Source of the DNA: Flavobacterium franklandianum
GTDB lineage: Bacteria; Bacteroidota; Bacteroidia; Flavobacteriales; Flavobacteriaceae
Reading direction: 5' to 3'
NCBI RefSeq assembly: GCF_007097365.1
Contig: NZ_VJZR01000014.1
Location: 29,404 to 90,881, forward strand
Length of the DNA: 61,478 nt
Shown: piece after piece, positions 8,400 through 16,746 of the stretch
Layout of the letters: each line of letters opens with the position of its first letter
Position numbering within the stretch: the first letter of the stretch is position 1
Program-made: the position numbers and the translations under genes
The notes under the pieces: model-generated
What the model was told of the DNA's origin: nothing
The model's database searches: none
The model's input: the letters and a program-made list of their open reading frames with translations, nothing else

Positions 8400-9182
8400 C
8401 TAATATTGGCTTAAAATTTTGCTCCAAAACTTGATAACTTTTGGTTTGTTAATTCCGTGACAACCAAATGGAAGTTGGTTATTAATTAAAGAAAAAGCTA
8501 TTTTAGGCTTTCGATCTATTGCAAAATGCAATGCCTCTTTATAATCTGGAATTCTAAAATTTTCATCAAATTCAATTGCTTTTAGTGACCAGAAAACATC
8601 TTCAATAGCATAAATTTCTTTTTCTTTTGCGTTCAAAAAATCGAGAATAAATTTTTCATTATTTTTAGCAATAGAAAAGTGTGAAGTTACTTTACGTAAA
8701 GAAAAACCTCCATTTCCAACTTTAAAAAAAGTTTGTTCACGACCATTTTTCTTTTTAGTTCTAAATTTTTTGGCTACAAAATTAAAGAACTTTGCCCAAA
8801 TAGATTTTTTTAAACTTGCAATCCAAGGAGCACCAATATAGTCATATCCTTTTTGACACCATTCAGTTAATTCGTCTTTAAAAACAAAAGCATCCAATTG
8901 ATAAATTAAAATATATTCCGAATCCAAAAAGCGTTCATAAAATAAAGGTGACAACAATAATTCGTTATATCCTTCTATGTTTTGAAAATAATGTTTTGGA
9001 AAACTTTCAACAGTAATAGCATCAAATTTTTTAGTAATATAAGAACTATCTAGACCTTCCGGTTGAACCAAAACAACTTCATAATTACCAAGAACTTTAA
9101 CACATTGCAAAAAAGATTTTTCTTCAAGTTCTCCAAAATAGGATTTATAGACAGGTATTACAACTTTAACTAAGTTTTGCAT
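8400..9182 (-). CDS. DUF5672 family protein, putative glycosyltransferase
   Basis: 260 aa from ATG 9182 (MQNLVKVVIPVYK); the open frame extends to an unlikely TTG. Motifs of the DUF5672 group are YILIYQLDAFVF (DxD-like strand), GYDYIGAPW, VGNGGFSLRK and AIEDVFW. The pattern is that of a GT-A glycosyltransferase acting in surface polysaccharide synthesis; donor and acceptor are unknown. Middle gene of a three-gene leftward operon, 21 bp from the kinase-like gene. Confidence 0.75.
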   Translation of the reverse strand: MQNLVKVVIPVYKSYFGELEEKSFLQCVKVLGNYEVVLVQPEGLDSSYITKKFDAITVESFPKHYFQNIEGYNELLLSPLFYERFLDSEYILIYQLDAFVFKDELTEWCQKGYDYIGAPWIASLKKSIWAKFFNFVAKKFRTKKKNGREQTFFKVGNGGFSLRKVTSHFSIAKNNEKFILDFLNAKEKEIYAIEDVFWSLKAIEFDENFRIPDYKEALHFAIDRKPKIAFSLINNQLPFGCHGINKPKVIKFWSKILSQY

Positions 9183-9212
9183 TTTATACAATAATTTAAT
9201 TCTATTTTCTGA

Positions 9213-10013
9213 TTAATATTTTTTCTCGTATTTTGCATTTGCAATTTTTCCTTTGCTATCAATCTTCCAAGAACTAGAATCGTTTGCAGTTTCAAAGTAA
9301 AAAGCTTGCTCTTCCGAAAGATTATTCACATCTATATACCAGCCTCCATGAATAGCTACATAGGGATAATCTGTACGCAAGGCTGTTTTGAATTTCTTGT
9401 TTTTTCTGTGATAAAAAGGTTTGTATAAGGCAAAAGTGGTATCGATATCGGCATCAAAAACACCATCGGAAACTTTTGTTTTCCAAAATTTAGTTTCCCA
9501 ACTAATTACTTTTTCTCTGTTAGGATTACTCAAAGGAATATCATCAATTTGTAAACCAAAACCAACTTTCATCCGTTTTTTATTCTGTAACAAAATAGAT
9601 TGAAATTTAACCATAAAATCTTCTGGACAACTCTCTAAAGGCACAATGTCTGGATCTGTCACAACATAATATCCTTTGCCATACTTAACAAACAAATCAT
9701 ACCTTTTCCAAAAAACCAAATGACCATAATTCTTTTTTAATCTATGAATTTTAACTTTGTTTTGAATTGAATCTAAATAATCCAATAAAGGTTTATATGT
9801 AGAATTATTGTCAATGATAACAACATTTGAAAACCCTCTTGCTAATAGAAAATCAATTAATTTCTCTAAATATTCTAACTGATTAAAACTGGTAATAATA
9901 ATAGGGGTTTTATATAAATCATCTATAGTCAACACTTTATGAGATGATCCGGAAAATTTATAATAATAAAAAGTAATTCTAATGTACAAGTATTTTAATA
10001 TCGTTTCTACCAT
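9213..10013 (-). CDS. Glycosyltransferase (GT-A fold, family 2-like)
   Basis: 266 aa from ATG 10013; the longer frame begins at TTG. After a short hydrophobic N terminus comes the nucleotide-binding start TPIIITSFNQLEYLEKLIDFLL, then VVIIDNNST, then the metal-binding YYVVTDPDIVP. These resemble family 2 glycosyltransferases, with DPD serving as DxD. First gene of the operon with the DUF5672 protein and the LPS-kinase-like protein, so it likely decorates LPS or another surface glycan. Confidence 0.75.
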   Translation of the reverse strand: MVETILKYLYIRITFYYYKFSGSSHKVLTIDDLYKTPIIITSFNQLEYLEKLIDFLLARGFSNVVIIDNNSTYKPLLDYLDSIQNKVKIHRLKKNYGHLVFWKRYDLFVKYGKGYYVVTDPDIVPLESCPEDFMVKFQSILLQNKKRMKVGFGLQIDDIPLSNPNREKVISWETKFWKTKVSDGVFDADIDTTFALYKPFYHRKNKKFKTALRTDYPYVAIHGGWYIDVNNLSEEQAFYFETANDSSSWKIDSKGKIANAKYEKKY

Positions 10014-10090
10014 TTTAAAAAATAAAATATTAATCAAAAATATATGCTGTATATGAAGTTTAAAATTTTTTATTGCATAATATCAATAAG

Positions 10091-10122
10091 CAAAAATAAT
10101 CTTATAATTCATAAAACGTCAA
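10091..10122 (-). promoter_or_regulatory. Candidate promoter of the leftward glycosyltransferase operon
   Basis: Minus-strand TTG (10122-10120), 21 nt, TATTTTTG (10098-10091). A second TATTTTTG lies at 10042-10035, closer to ATG 10013 but without a TTG. The segment mirrors the divergent promoter at 10145-10172. Confidence 0.45.
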
Positions 10123-10144
10123 TTATTCTAAATTAAATTTAAGG

Positions 10145-10172
10145 TTGTTTCCGTTTAGAAAGATTATTTTTG
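10145..10172 (+). promoter_or_regulatory. Promoter of the Sua5-family gene
   Basis: TTG (10145-10147), 17 nt, TATTTTTG (10165-10172), 30 nt before ATG 10203. Confidence 0.6.
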
Positions 10173-10202
10173 CAAATAATCTTTCTTGATAAAAAAAATT
10201 TT

Positions 10203-10769
10203 ATGGACAGTAACGAAGAAATCCACAAAGCATTTGAAGTAATACAAAATGGAGGCATCATCCTCTATCCAACGGACACCGTTTGGGGAATTGGTTGCGA
10301 CGCCACAAATCCCGAAGCGGTTGCCAAAATCTATAAACTCAAACAAAGAGCCGAAACACAATCGATGATTTGCCTAATGAATGGCGAGAAAATGATGTAC
10401 AATGTTTTCAAAGATATTCCGGAAGTAGCTTGGCAAATTATGGATTTATCCGAAAAACCAACTACTTTAATATTGGATAAACCCAGAAATGTTGCACCTA
10501 ATTTAATTGCAGCTGACAATACATTAGGAATCCGTATCGTAAAAGAACCTTTCTGTTTCAAATTGATGGAAAAGATGCGAAAACCATTGGTTTCTACTTC
10601 AGCAAATATCTCGGGACAACCCACTCCTATTGCCTTCAAAGATATTAGTCAAGAAATTATAAAAGGTGTAGACTATGTTGTAAATTTGCACCGTGATAAA
10701 ATTGCCGGAAAACCCTCGACAATCATAAAATTGACGAGCGATTCGCAGGTGAAAGTAATTCGGAAATAA
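10203..10769 (+). CDS. L-threonylcarbamoyladenylate synthase (Sua5/YciO/YrdC family)
   Basis: 188 aa from ATG 10203. The TsaC/YrdC fold shows GGIILYPTDTVWGIGCDATN near the N terminus, the KxR-type motif KLKQRAETQSMICLM and PLVSTSANISGQPT toward the C terminus. The family makes threonylcarbamoyl-AMP for t6A37 of tRNA; a YciO-like role cannot be excluded. Without the extra Sua5 C-terminal domain it is the short form. The stop codon forms the outer edge of the inverted repeat around the next gene. Confidence 0.9.
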   Translation: MDSNEEIHKAFEVIQNGGIILYPTDTVWGIGCDATNPEAVAKIYKLKQRAETQSMICLMNGEKMMYNVFKDIPEVAWQIMDLSEKPTTLILDKPRNVAPNLIAADNTLGIRIVKEPFCFKLMEKMRKPLVSTSANISGQPTPIAFKDISQEIIKGVDYVVNLHRDKIAGKPSTIIKLTSDSQVKVIRK

Positions 10770-10800
10770 ATTTTACCGCAAATTCGCAAATTATTTTTTT
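10769..10800 (+). repeat. Left arm of a perfect 32-bp inverted repeat
   Basis: Identical to the reverse complement of 11178-11209, with no mismatch in 32 bp. It begins at the last base of the upstream stop codon and ends four bases before the GxxExxY ATG. The core is TTTTACCGCAAATTCGCAAA. Confidence 0.97.
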
Positions 10801-10803
10801 TTT

Positions 10804-11187
10804 ATGGAAGAATATATTTATAAAGATGAAAATTATACAATAGTAGGAATTCTATTTGAAGTGCATAAAAATCTCGGAAAAGGTTTTTCTGAAATAGTTT
10901 ATAAAGATGCTATTGAATTTGAATTGCAGCAACTAAACATTCCATATCAGCGAGAAAAAGAGTTTTCTGTTAATTATAAAGATACCACTTTAAAGCATAA
11001 ATTTTACGCAGACTTTGTAGTTTACGATAAAATTATTCTCGAAATAAAAACCGTCGATTGTTTCAACAACAGTCATTATAATCAATGTTTAAATTATTTA
11101 AAAGTCTCTAAAAACAAATTGGCAATACTTGTCAATTTCAATTTAGTTTCTTTAGAATACAAACGCATCATAAGTTCAAAAAAATAA
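10804..11187 (+). CDS. GxxExxY family protein
   Basis: 127 aa. The family motif is GFSEIVYKDAIEFEL (G-x-x-E-x-x-Y) at about residues 27-41. Farther on are KFYADFVVYDKIILEIKTVD, with D...E-I-K resembling a PD-(D/E)xK nuclease core, and HYNQCLNYLK. No activity has been settled for the family to my knowledge. The gene fills the space between the Sua5-family gene and cca and is enclosed by a perfect 32-bp inverted repeat whose right arm contains its stop codon. A transcript could fold into a long stem presenting this ORF as a loop. Confidence 0.9.
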   Translation: MEEYIYKDENYTIVGILFEVHKNLGKGFSEIVYKDAIEFELQQLNIPYQREKEFSVNYKDTTLKHKFYADFVVYDKIILEIKTVDCFNNSHYNQCLNYLKVSKNKLAILVNFNLVSLEYKRIISSKK

Positions 11188-11209
11188 TTTGCGAATTTGC
11201 GGTAAAATT
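11178..11209 (+). repeat. Right arm of the 32-bp inverted repeat
   Basis: Reverse complement of 10769-10800. It contains the stop codon of the GxxExxY gene (11185-11187) and ends at the base before the cca ATG (11210), so it replaces the normal leader of cca. Confidence 0.97.
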
Positions 11210-12625
11210 ATGAATTACAAATCAGCCTTAAATAATAAAATATTCGAAGTCATTTCTCAAGCTTCCCAAGAACTTAACATCGAAAGTTATGTAATTGGAG
11301 GTTTCGTGAGAGATTTAATTCTTGAACGAGACTTCAAAAAAGACATCGATATTGTTGCCGTGGGCAGCGGAATTGAACTCGCATTGAAAGTTTCGGAATT
11401 ATTACCCAACAAACCAAAAGTCCAAGTTTTTAAAACCTATGGAACGGCAATGTTGCGTTTTGAAGACACCGAAATCGAATTTGTAGGCGCTCGAAAAGAG
11501 TCTTACAATCTTGAAAGTAGAAATCCTGTTGTCGAAAATGGAACCTTAGAAGACGACCAAAATCGTCGTGATTTTACCATCAATGCTTTGGCATTATCCT
11601 TAAACGCAGCCAATTTTGGAGAATTGTCTGATCCCTTCAATGGATTGGAGGATATGAAAAACAAAATCATCAAAACACCTTTAGATCCAGACATTACTTT
11701 TTCTGATGATCCTTTGCGAATGCTCAGAGGAATTCGTTTTGCTAATCAATTGGGATTTGAAATTGAAGAAAAATCGCTGCAATCCATCAAAAAAAATGCC
11801 GAAAGAATTAAGATTATTTCTGGCGAAAGAATTGTCGATGAATTGAACAAAATCCTTTCGACCGACAAACCATCGGTTGGATTTTTATTGCTGTATAAAA
11901 CAGGACTTTTAGACATTATTCTACCCGAATTAACCGCTTTGAATCAAGTAGAGGAAATTGAAGGTCAAACCCACAAAAATAATTTTTACCACACACTAGA
12001 AGTGGTCGATAATATTTGCCCAAATACAGACGATGTTTGGTTGCGTTGGTCGGCATTGTTGCACGATATTGGAAAAGCACCAACCAAACGTTTCAACAAA
12101 AAACAAGGCTGGACGTTTCACGGTCACGAATTTTTGGGTGGAAAAATGGCCAAGAAAATCTTCGAAAGATTGCATATGCCGTTGAACCACAAAATGAAAT
12201 TTGTACAAAAAATGGTAATGATGAGTTCACGTCCGATTGTTTTATCGGAAGATATGGTTACAGATTCTGCTGTTCGTCGTTTGGTTTTTGATGCTGGTGA
12301 AGATGTAGAAAGCCTGATGACTTTGTGCGAAGCTGACATTACTACTAAAAACCCAAGCAAGTTCAAGAAATACCATCAAAATTTTGAAATCGTTCGCAAG
12401 AAAATCGTAGAAGTTGAAGAACGTGATCACGTTCGGAATTTTCAACCGCCTATTTCTGGCGAAGAAATTATGGCGATTTTTAATTTGCAACCTTCACGCG
12501 AAATTGGAGTTTTGAAAGAAGCCGTAAAAGAAGCGATAATGGAAGGCGAAATTCCAAATGAATACCAAGCTGCTTATGATTTTGTGTTAAAAAGAGGAGC
12601 AAAATTAGGTTTGAAGAAAGTTTAA
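11210..12625 (+). CDS. cca: CCA tRNA nucleotidyltransferase with HD domain
   Basis: 471 aa from ATG 11210; an in-frame TTG at 11189 lies inside the repeat arm. The nucleotidyltransferase head has YVIGGFVRDLIL and KDIDIVAVG (catalytic DxD), then RRDFTINALAL, and the nucleotide-selection helix DDPLRMLRGIRFANQLGF. An HD domain follows (HTLEVVDN, LLHDIGKAPTK). The enzyme adds CCA to tRNA 3' ends; the HD part may give phosphatase or phosphodiesterase activity. The start codon directly follows the repeat arm. Confidence 0.93.
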   Translation: MNYKSALNNKIFEVISQASQELNIESYVIGGFVRDLILERDFKKDIDIVAVGSGIELALKVSELLPNKPKVQVFKTYGTAMLRFEDTEIEFVGARKESYNLESRNPVVENGTLEDDQNRRDFTINALALSLNAANFGELSDPFNGLEDMKNKIIKTPLDPDITFSDDPLRMLRGIRFANQLGFEIEEKSLQSIKKNAERIKIISGERIVDELNKILSTDKPSVGFLLLYKTGLLDIILPELTALNQVEEIEGQTHKNNFYHTLEVVDNICPNTDDVWLRWSALLHDIGKAPTKRFNKKQGWTFHGHEFLGGKMAKKIFERLHMPLNHKMKFVQKMVMMSSRPIVLSEDMVTDSAVRRLVFDAGEDVESLMTLCEADITTKNPSKFKKYHQNFEIVRKKIVEVEERDHVRNFQPPISGEEIMAIFNLQPSREIGVLKEAVKEAIMEGEIPNEYQAAYDFVLKRGAKLGLKKV

Positions 12626-12680
12626 CTACTGTTCACTCTTCACTATTTAAAAAATTCTTAATTTTATAAAAATTTTGATT

Positions 12681-12947
12681 ATGAATATAGCTGAATTAAA
12701 ATTAGGAATCATAGCGCAAATTATTGCAACTGACGATACGGCACTTTTGAATAAAATTCAAGGAATTATAAACGATTTTGAATCTAATTCATTGGTTAAT
12801 GAACCTGCTCTAACCTATGAAAGAATCAGAGTTTTTTCGGATGAAGAACAACGAAAAATAAATCTTGCTGTCCAACAATATGAAAATGGGGAATGTATTT
12901 CGGATGAAGATGCCCAAAAAGAAATTCAAGAATGGCTAGAAGATTAA
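12681..12947 (+). CDS. Putative antitoxin of a ParE/RelE-type module
   Basis: 88 aa from ATG 12681. An acidic, helical small protein ending in CISDEDAQKEIQEWLED; I do not recognise the family from sequence. The call rests on its 16-bp overlap with a ParE/RelE-like gene downstream, the coupled order expected for antitoxin then toxin. Confidence 0.65.
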   Translation: MNIAELKLGIIAQIIATDDTALLNKIQGIINDFESNSLVNEPALTYERIRVFSDEEQRKINLAVQQYENGECISDEDAQKEIQEWLED

Positions 12948-13228
12948 TTTGGTCTGTAGAATCCCGAAATTCAAGAAAAAATATTTTTGACTATTGGAAC
13001 AATCGAAATAAATCAAAGGTTTATAGTCGAAAACAAAATTTACTTTTCAATACCAATTTAAAAATCGTTGTACAACTTCCTGAATTAGGCAAACCAACTT
13101 TTAGAAAAGATTCTAAATTTATCATTATAAGCCATTTTGAAATTATTTACAAAATAACCCCAGATGAAATTGTTGTTCTAGACATCTGGGACACTCGCCA
13201 AAAACCTCAAGACTTTCCAATAAAATAA
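12932..13228 (+). CDS. ParE/RelE-family toxin
   Basis: 98 aa. Opens with LIWSVESRNSRKNIFDYW, the first strand and helix of ParE-like proteins, and closes with strands FIIISHFEIIYKI and EIVVLDIWDTRQKP; the final DTRQ-P pattern is common in this family. Its ATG overlaps the antitoxin by 16 bp. The stop lies one base before ctaA, so ctaA may be transcribed from the module's promoter. Confidence 0.78.
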   Translation: MARRLIWSVESRNSRKNIFDYWNNRNKSKVYSRKQNLLFNTNLKIVVQLPELGKPTFRKDSKFIIISHFEIIYKITPDEIVVLDIWDTRQKPQDFPIK

Positions 13229-13229
13229 A

Positions 13230-14252
13230 ATGAAAAATAAAAATAAATCCGTAATAATCTGGCTACTTTCAGGTTGCTTTTTATTGTTTGTAATGGTTGT
13301 GGTTGGCGGCATTACCCGTTTGACCAATTCGGGATTATCAATGACCGATTGGCATTTAGTAACCGATACTTTCCCTCCTTTAACCGAAGCAAAATGGCAA
13401 GAAACCTTCGAGCAATACAAGAAATTCCCTGAATACCAAAAAATCAATATTCATAACGACTTTACACTTTCAGATTATAAATTCATCTACTTCTGGGAAT
13501 GGTTTCACCGATTTATAGGACGAATCATTGGATTGGTATTTCTCGTTCCTTTTCTCTATTTCCTCCTTAAAAAACGACTTTCTAGAGAAACTATAAAAAA
13601 ATGTGCGGTGCTACTTGGAATGGGCGCTTTTCAAGGATTTTTGGGTTGGTTTATGGTGCGAAGCGGCTTGATTGACAATCCCGACGTAAGCCATTTTAGA
13701 CTAGCTTTGCACTTGACTTTTGCCTTTATCACTTTTGCATACACACTTTGGGTTGCCTTGGATTTGATTTATCCAAACAAAGCAGCCGCTATAATTCCCT
13801 TGCGAAAAATTGCTCGTTTTGCATTGGTTTTTCTGCTATTGCAAATCATTTATGGAGGTTTTGTTGCGGGTTTAAATGCTGGTTTAATTCACAATCATTG
13901 GCCAATGATGAGTGATGGACAATTCTTTCACGAAAGTATTATTTTAGAAAAAGATAGTTGGTTACTTCGACTTACCGAAGGCAAAAGCGGCGTTCAATTT
14001 GTGCATCGAACAATGGCTTATGTGGTAGTTGGATTTATTTTGCTTTTGGCTTATAAAAGCCATAAATTTGATTTAAACAAAGAGCAAAGATCAGGGATAA
14101 ATGCTTTGGTTATCATCGTGTTTGTACAATTTGGATTAGGCGTATTTACCTTGCTTTACAGTGTTCCGTTATGGTTGGGATTGACTCATCAAGTAATGGC
14201 TTTCTTTTTGCTTACGGCAATGACCTATACTTTGCACAGGCTTTCTAAATAA
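13230..14252 (+). CDS. ctaA: Heme A synthase (COX15/CtaA family)
   Basis: 340 aa, about eight transmembrane helices. Converts heme O to heme A for aa3-type cytochrome oxidases in the inner membrane. Seen: GGITRLTNSGLSMTDWH after the first helix; the first heme-ligand region YFWEWFHRFIGR; HFRLALHLTFAF; NHWPMM; the second ligand region FVHRTMAYVVVGF and LGLTHQVMAFFLL. It points to aerobic respiration in this organism. One-base spacing to the preceding toxin gene suggests cotranscription. Confidence 0.95.
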   Translation: MKNKNKSVIIWLLSGCFLLFVMVVVGGITRLTNSGLSMTDWHLVTDTFPPLTEAKWQETFEQYKKFPEYQKINIHNDFTLSDYKFIYFWEWFHRFIGRIIGLVFLVPFLYFLLKKRLSRETIKKCAVLLGMGAFQGFLGWFMVRSGLIDNPDVSHFRLALHLTFAFITFAYTLWVALDLIYPNKAAAIIPLRKIARFALVFLLLQIIYGGFVAGLNAGLIHNHWPMMSDGQFFHESIILEKDSWLLRLTEGKSGVQFVHRTMAYVVVGFILLLAYKSHKFDLNKEQRSGINALVIIVFVQFGLGVFTLLYSVPLWLGLTHQVMAFFLLTAMTYTLHRLSK

Positions 14253-14347
14253 TAAATAACCCACAGTTATCTCGAAAGCTTTCGGGAGTGGTCTATTCAA
14301 AATAATACCTGACTATATTGTCGCATCCTTTTGTTTAACATCAACAA

Positions 14348-15121
14348 ATGTCTAAACTTGCTGCCGAAGATAAATTCTTAGATTTATCAGATTACGGGAG
14401 ACCTATTGGAAAATGGTTTGCCAATCAACTAAAAAACACGCGATTTACGCCCATTCACGTCACGCTCCTTTTTGGTGTTTCTGGCTTGATTGCCATCTGT
14501 TTTATCATAAAAAACCATTACTATTTAGCTGGCTTTTTTATCATTTTAAAATCAATAATTGATGCTGCCGATGGCGAATTAGCGAGGATAAAAAACACCC
14601 CTTCTTACGTTGGTAGATACCTCGATAGTGTGTTTGATATTGTATTAAATTTTTTGTTTTTTATGACGATTTTTTACGTGTCTAAAACCTCTTTTTGGAT
14701 GACAATTTTAGCCTTTTTTTGCATCCAATTACAAGGCACTTTATACAATTACTACTATGTGATTTTGAGAAATAAATCTACAGGAGGCGACAAGACTAGC
14801 AAAATTTTCGAGGATAAATCTCCACGAGCTTTGCCTGGAGAAAGACAAAAATCAGTTGATATTTTGTTTGGTATTTACACTCTAGTTTATGGCCTTTTTG
14901 ATAAAATTATTCACAGTTTAGACAGTGAAGCTTACAAGGTCAAAACGTTCCCAAACTGGTTTATGACGATTGTTTCTCTTTACGGATTGGGTTTTCAATT
15001 GTTAATTATTGCACTAATGCTAGCTTTGAATTGGATAGAATATATCTTTCCGTTTTTTATAATTTACACTTTGCTGGTTTTTGTATTAATTGGTATCAGA
15101 AAGACTTTTTTCAAGGCTTAA
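14348..15121 (+). CDS. CDP-alcohol phosphatidyltransferase family protein
   Basis: 257 aa, about six membrane helices. The family signature D-x2-DG-x2-AR-x8-G-x3-D-x3-D is present in full at about residues 75-100 (DAADGELAR, then GRYLDSVFD). Members transfer a phosphoalcohol from a CDP donor, for example to make phosphatidylinositol-like, phosphatidylserine or ether lipids. The acceptor is not evident. It stands alone, followed by a short palindrome before the convergent LytTR gene. Confidence 0.85.
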   Translation: MSKLAAEDKFLDLSDYGRPIGKWFANQLKNTRFTPIHVTLLFGVSGLIAICFIIKNHYYLAGFFIILKSIIDAADGELARIKNTPSYVGRYLDSVFDIVLNFLFFMTIFYVSKTSFWMTILAFFCIQLQGTLYNYYYVILRNKSTGGDKTSKIFEDKSPRALPGERQKSVDILFGIYTLVYGLFDKIIHSLDSEAYKVKTFPNWFMTIVSLYGLGFQLLIIALMLALNWIEYIFPFFIIYTLLVFVLIGIRKTFFKA

Positions 15122-15127
15122 AATCTC

Positions 15128-15144
15128 CATAGATTAAATCTATG
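15128..15144. terminator. Small palindrome between convergent genes
   Basis: CATAGATT-A-AATCTATG, a perfect 8-bp inverted repeat. It could end transcription of either neighbour but lacks a clear T run. Confidence 0.3.
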
Positions 15145-15215
15145 CTATAACGTCAAGTCACTAAACACCAGTGTTTTTAAACGCAATTATATAATTTATT
15201 AATTCAAATTAAAAA

Positions 15216-15974
15216 TCAACCAATCCAAGCCTTAAAATCAGCTACTTTTTCGCGACTTACAATCACTTCATCTTCCTTATACGAAGGTAAAATGACTTTC
15301 AATCTTGAGTTAGAATACACCACTATTTCCTTAATGGATTTTAATGGAATAATGAACTTTCGACTGATTCGATAAAATTGTTTGGCATCTAATTCTTGCT
15401 CCAAAATTTCCAAAGTAGATTCGATCAAATAATTTCGGTTATCGAAAGTATGAATATAAGTTCCCTTATTTTCGCTAAAAAAACATTCGATTTCGTCGGT
15501 AGAAATCACTTTGAGATGCTGCCCTATTTTGACCGTAAAACGCGTTTTAAAATTCTTGTCGAATGGATTTTGGAACATTTTTTTGATTTGTTCAAAATCC
15601 AATTGAAAGGTGTTTTCTCGTTTTGGCAAACGGGTTTTAAATTTCGAAATCGCCACTTCTAAATCCTCTTCATCGATAGGTTTTAAGAGGTAATCAATCG
15701 AGTTTAATTTGAATGCTTTTAACGCATATTCATCATAAGCAGTTGTGAAAATTACTGCACTTTTTATGTCCACTTTTTCGAAAATTTCAAACGACAAACC
15801 ATCCGATAATTGAATGTCGAGAAATATCAAATCAGGATGCTCATTATTAGAAAACCAGTCTATGGATTCCTCAACAGAATGAAGCATCACTCCTACTTCT
15901 ATATTAAGTTTTTCGAGTTTGCGTTGTAACAATCTCGCTGCTGGTTTTTCGTCTTCAATTATTATTGTGGTCAT
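15216..15974 (-). CDS. LytTR-family response regulator
   Basis: 252 aa. Receiver domain residues 1-115 with acidic pocket E7/D8, phospho-acceptor D53 in LIFLDIQLSDG, T in FTTAYDEYALKAF and K in LLKPI. The C-terminal LytTR DNA-binding domain (about 145-250) has IECFFSENKGTYIHTFD and FYRISRKFIIPLKSI. Last gene of the operon with the PF06580 kinase and 2TM proteins, so it is the likely partner of that kinase. Its probable targets are the 21-bp-spaced direct repeats at 19416-19450 and 21658-21692. Confidence 0.93.
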   Translation of the reverse strand: MTTIIIEDEKPAARLLQRKLEKLNIEVGVMLHSVEESIDWFSNNEHPDLIFLDIQLSDGLSFEIFEKVDIKSAVIFTTAYDEYALKAFKLNSIDYLLKPIDEEDLEVAISKFKTRLPKRENTFQLDFEQIKKMFQNPFDKNFKTRFTVKIGQHLKVISTDEIECFFSENKGTYIHTFDNRNYLIESTLEILEQELDAKQFYRISRKFIIPLKSIKEIVVYSNSRLKVILPSYKEDEVIVSREKVADFKAWIG

Positions 15975-16046
15975 TCTTAAGTTAGAGGTTAGAGGTTAGA
16001 AGTTGGAAGATGGAAGATGGAAGTTTACTGAATACAGAACATTACT

Positions 16047-16400
16047 TCACTCCCATTTTTCACTTTTATCTTTTTCCATAAATTCTTGAATTTTTCTTTC
16101 TTCCCAGTTTTGTCCAAAAAAGAGATTGCTTCCAAAAACTGATAATCCGTGAGCTAACAATCCAATTCCCCAAAATAAAGCCGTTGAAAAAGTTTCCCAT
16201 CTCAGAAAAACTTCGTTTCCAAATAAACTTCGATTATAACTTGAAATAATTATAAACGCATTTACCAAAACATACACCATTGCGTGAACATAAAACCCTT
16301 TGATTCGTTTTACTCGCTTATACGCCAAATTATAACGCTCATCTGGGTTGAAATTTTTATCTTGAAAATTTTCAAATAACTTTTTTTCAGAATCTCTCAT
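16047..16400 (-). CDS. 2TM domain protein (copy 4)
   Basis: 117 aa from ATG 16400. The 2TM domain begins ERYNLAYKRVKRIKGFYVHAM, has two hydrophobic helices (VYVLVNAFIIISSY and FSTALFWGIGLLAHGLSVF) and ends NWEERKIQEFMEKDKS. It has a longer N-terminal tail than its paralogs. Function unknown; repeated association with LytTR signalling suggests a membrane partner of the kinase. Confidence 0.8.
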   Translation of the reverse strand: MRDSEKKLFENFQDKNFNPDERYNLAYKRVKRIKGFYVHAMVYVLVNAFIIISSYNRSLFGNEVFLRWETFSTALFWGIGLLAHGLSVFGSNLFFGQNWEERKIQEFMEKDKSEKWE

Positions 16401-16414
16401 TGTGTTTTGCTTTA

Positions 16415-16732
16415 TTATAGCCAAGTATTTTTTGATTGTTTTTCTTTTTCCATAAACTCTGAAATCTTCTGGTTTTCCCAGTCTTTTCCAAGAAAAGGCA
16501 TATAATTAAAGACTATCATTCCGTGAAAAACCACTCCAATTGCCCAAATCAACAATTGCCAATAAAACCAATAATCAAACCATAAATAGTTGGGAGATGT
16601 AAGTATATTTATAACAAATACACCCGCATTAACCACTGTAAATGCTATTAAATGACCATGAAACCCTTTGATTTCTTCCACTCTTTTTCTAGCTTTATAA
16701 TAGCGTTCTTCGTTTTGATAATTATTTTCCAT
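16415..16732 (-). CDS. 2TM domain protein (copy 3)
   Basis: 105 aa from ATG 16732 (MENNYQNEERYYKARKR). Two hydrophobic helices lie between KRVEEIKGFHGHL and GKDWENQKISEFMEKE. The loop carries TSPNYLWFDYWFYW. Closest in sequence to the copy at 17039-17344 (shared TSPxYLWF, GVVFHGM, FNYxPFLGKDWE), a recent duplication. Confidence 0.8.
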   Translation of the reverse strand: MENNYQNEERYYKARKRVEEIKGFHGHLIAFTVVNAGVFVINILTSPNYLWFDYWFYWQLLIWAIGVVFHGMIVFNYMPFLGKDWENQKISEFMEKEKQSKNTWL

Positions 16733-16746
16733 AATTATTTCCAAGT

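Noticed and set aside
11189..11209. Earlier TTG start for cca
   Set aside because: It would translate the inverted-repeat arm; ATG 11210 gives the normal CCA-adding enzyme N terminus.
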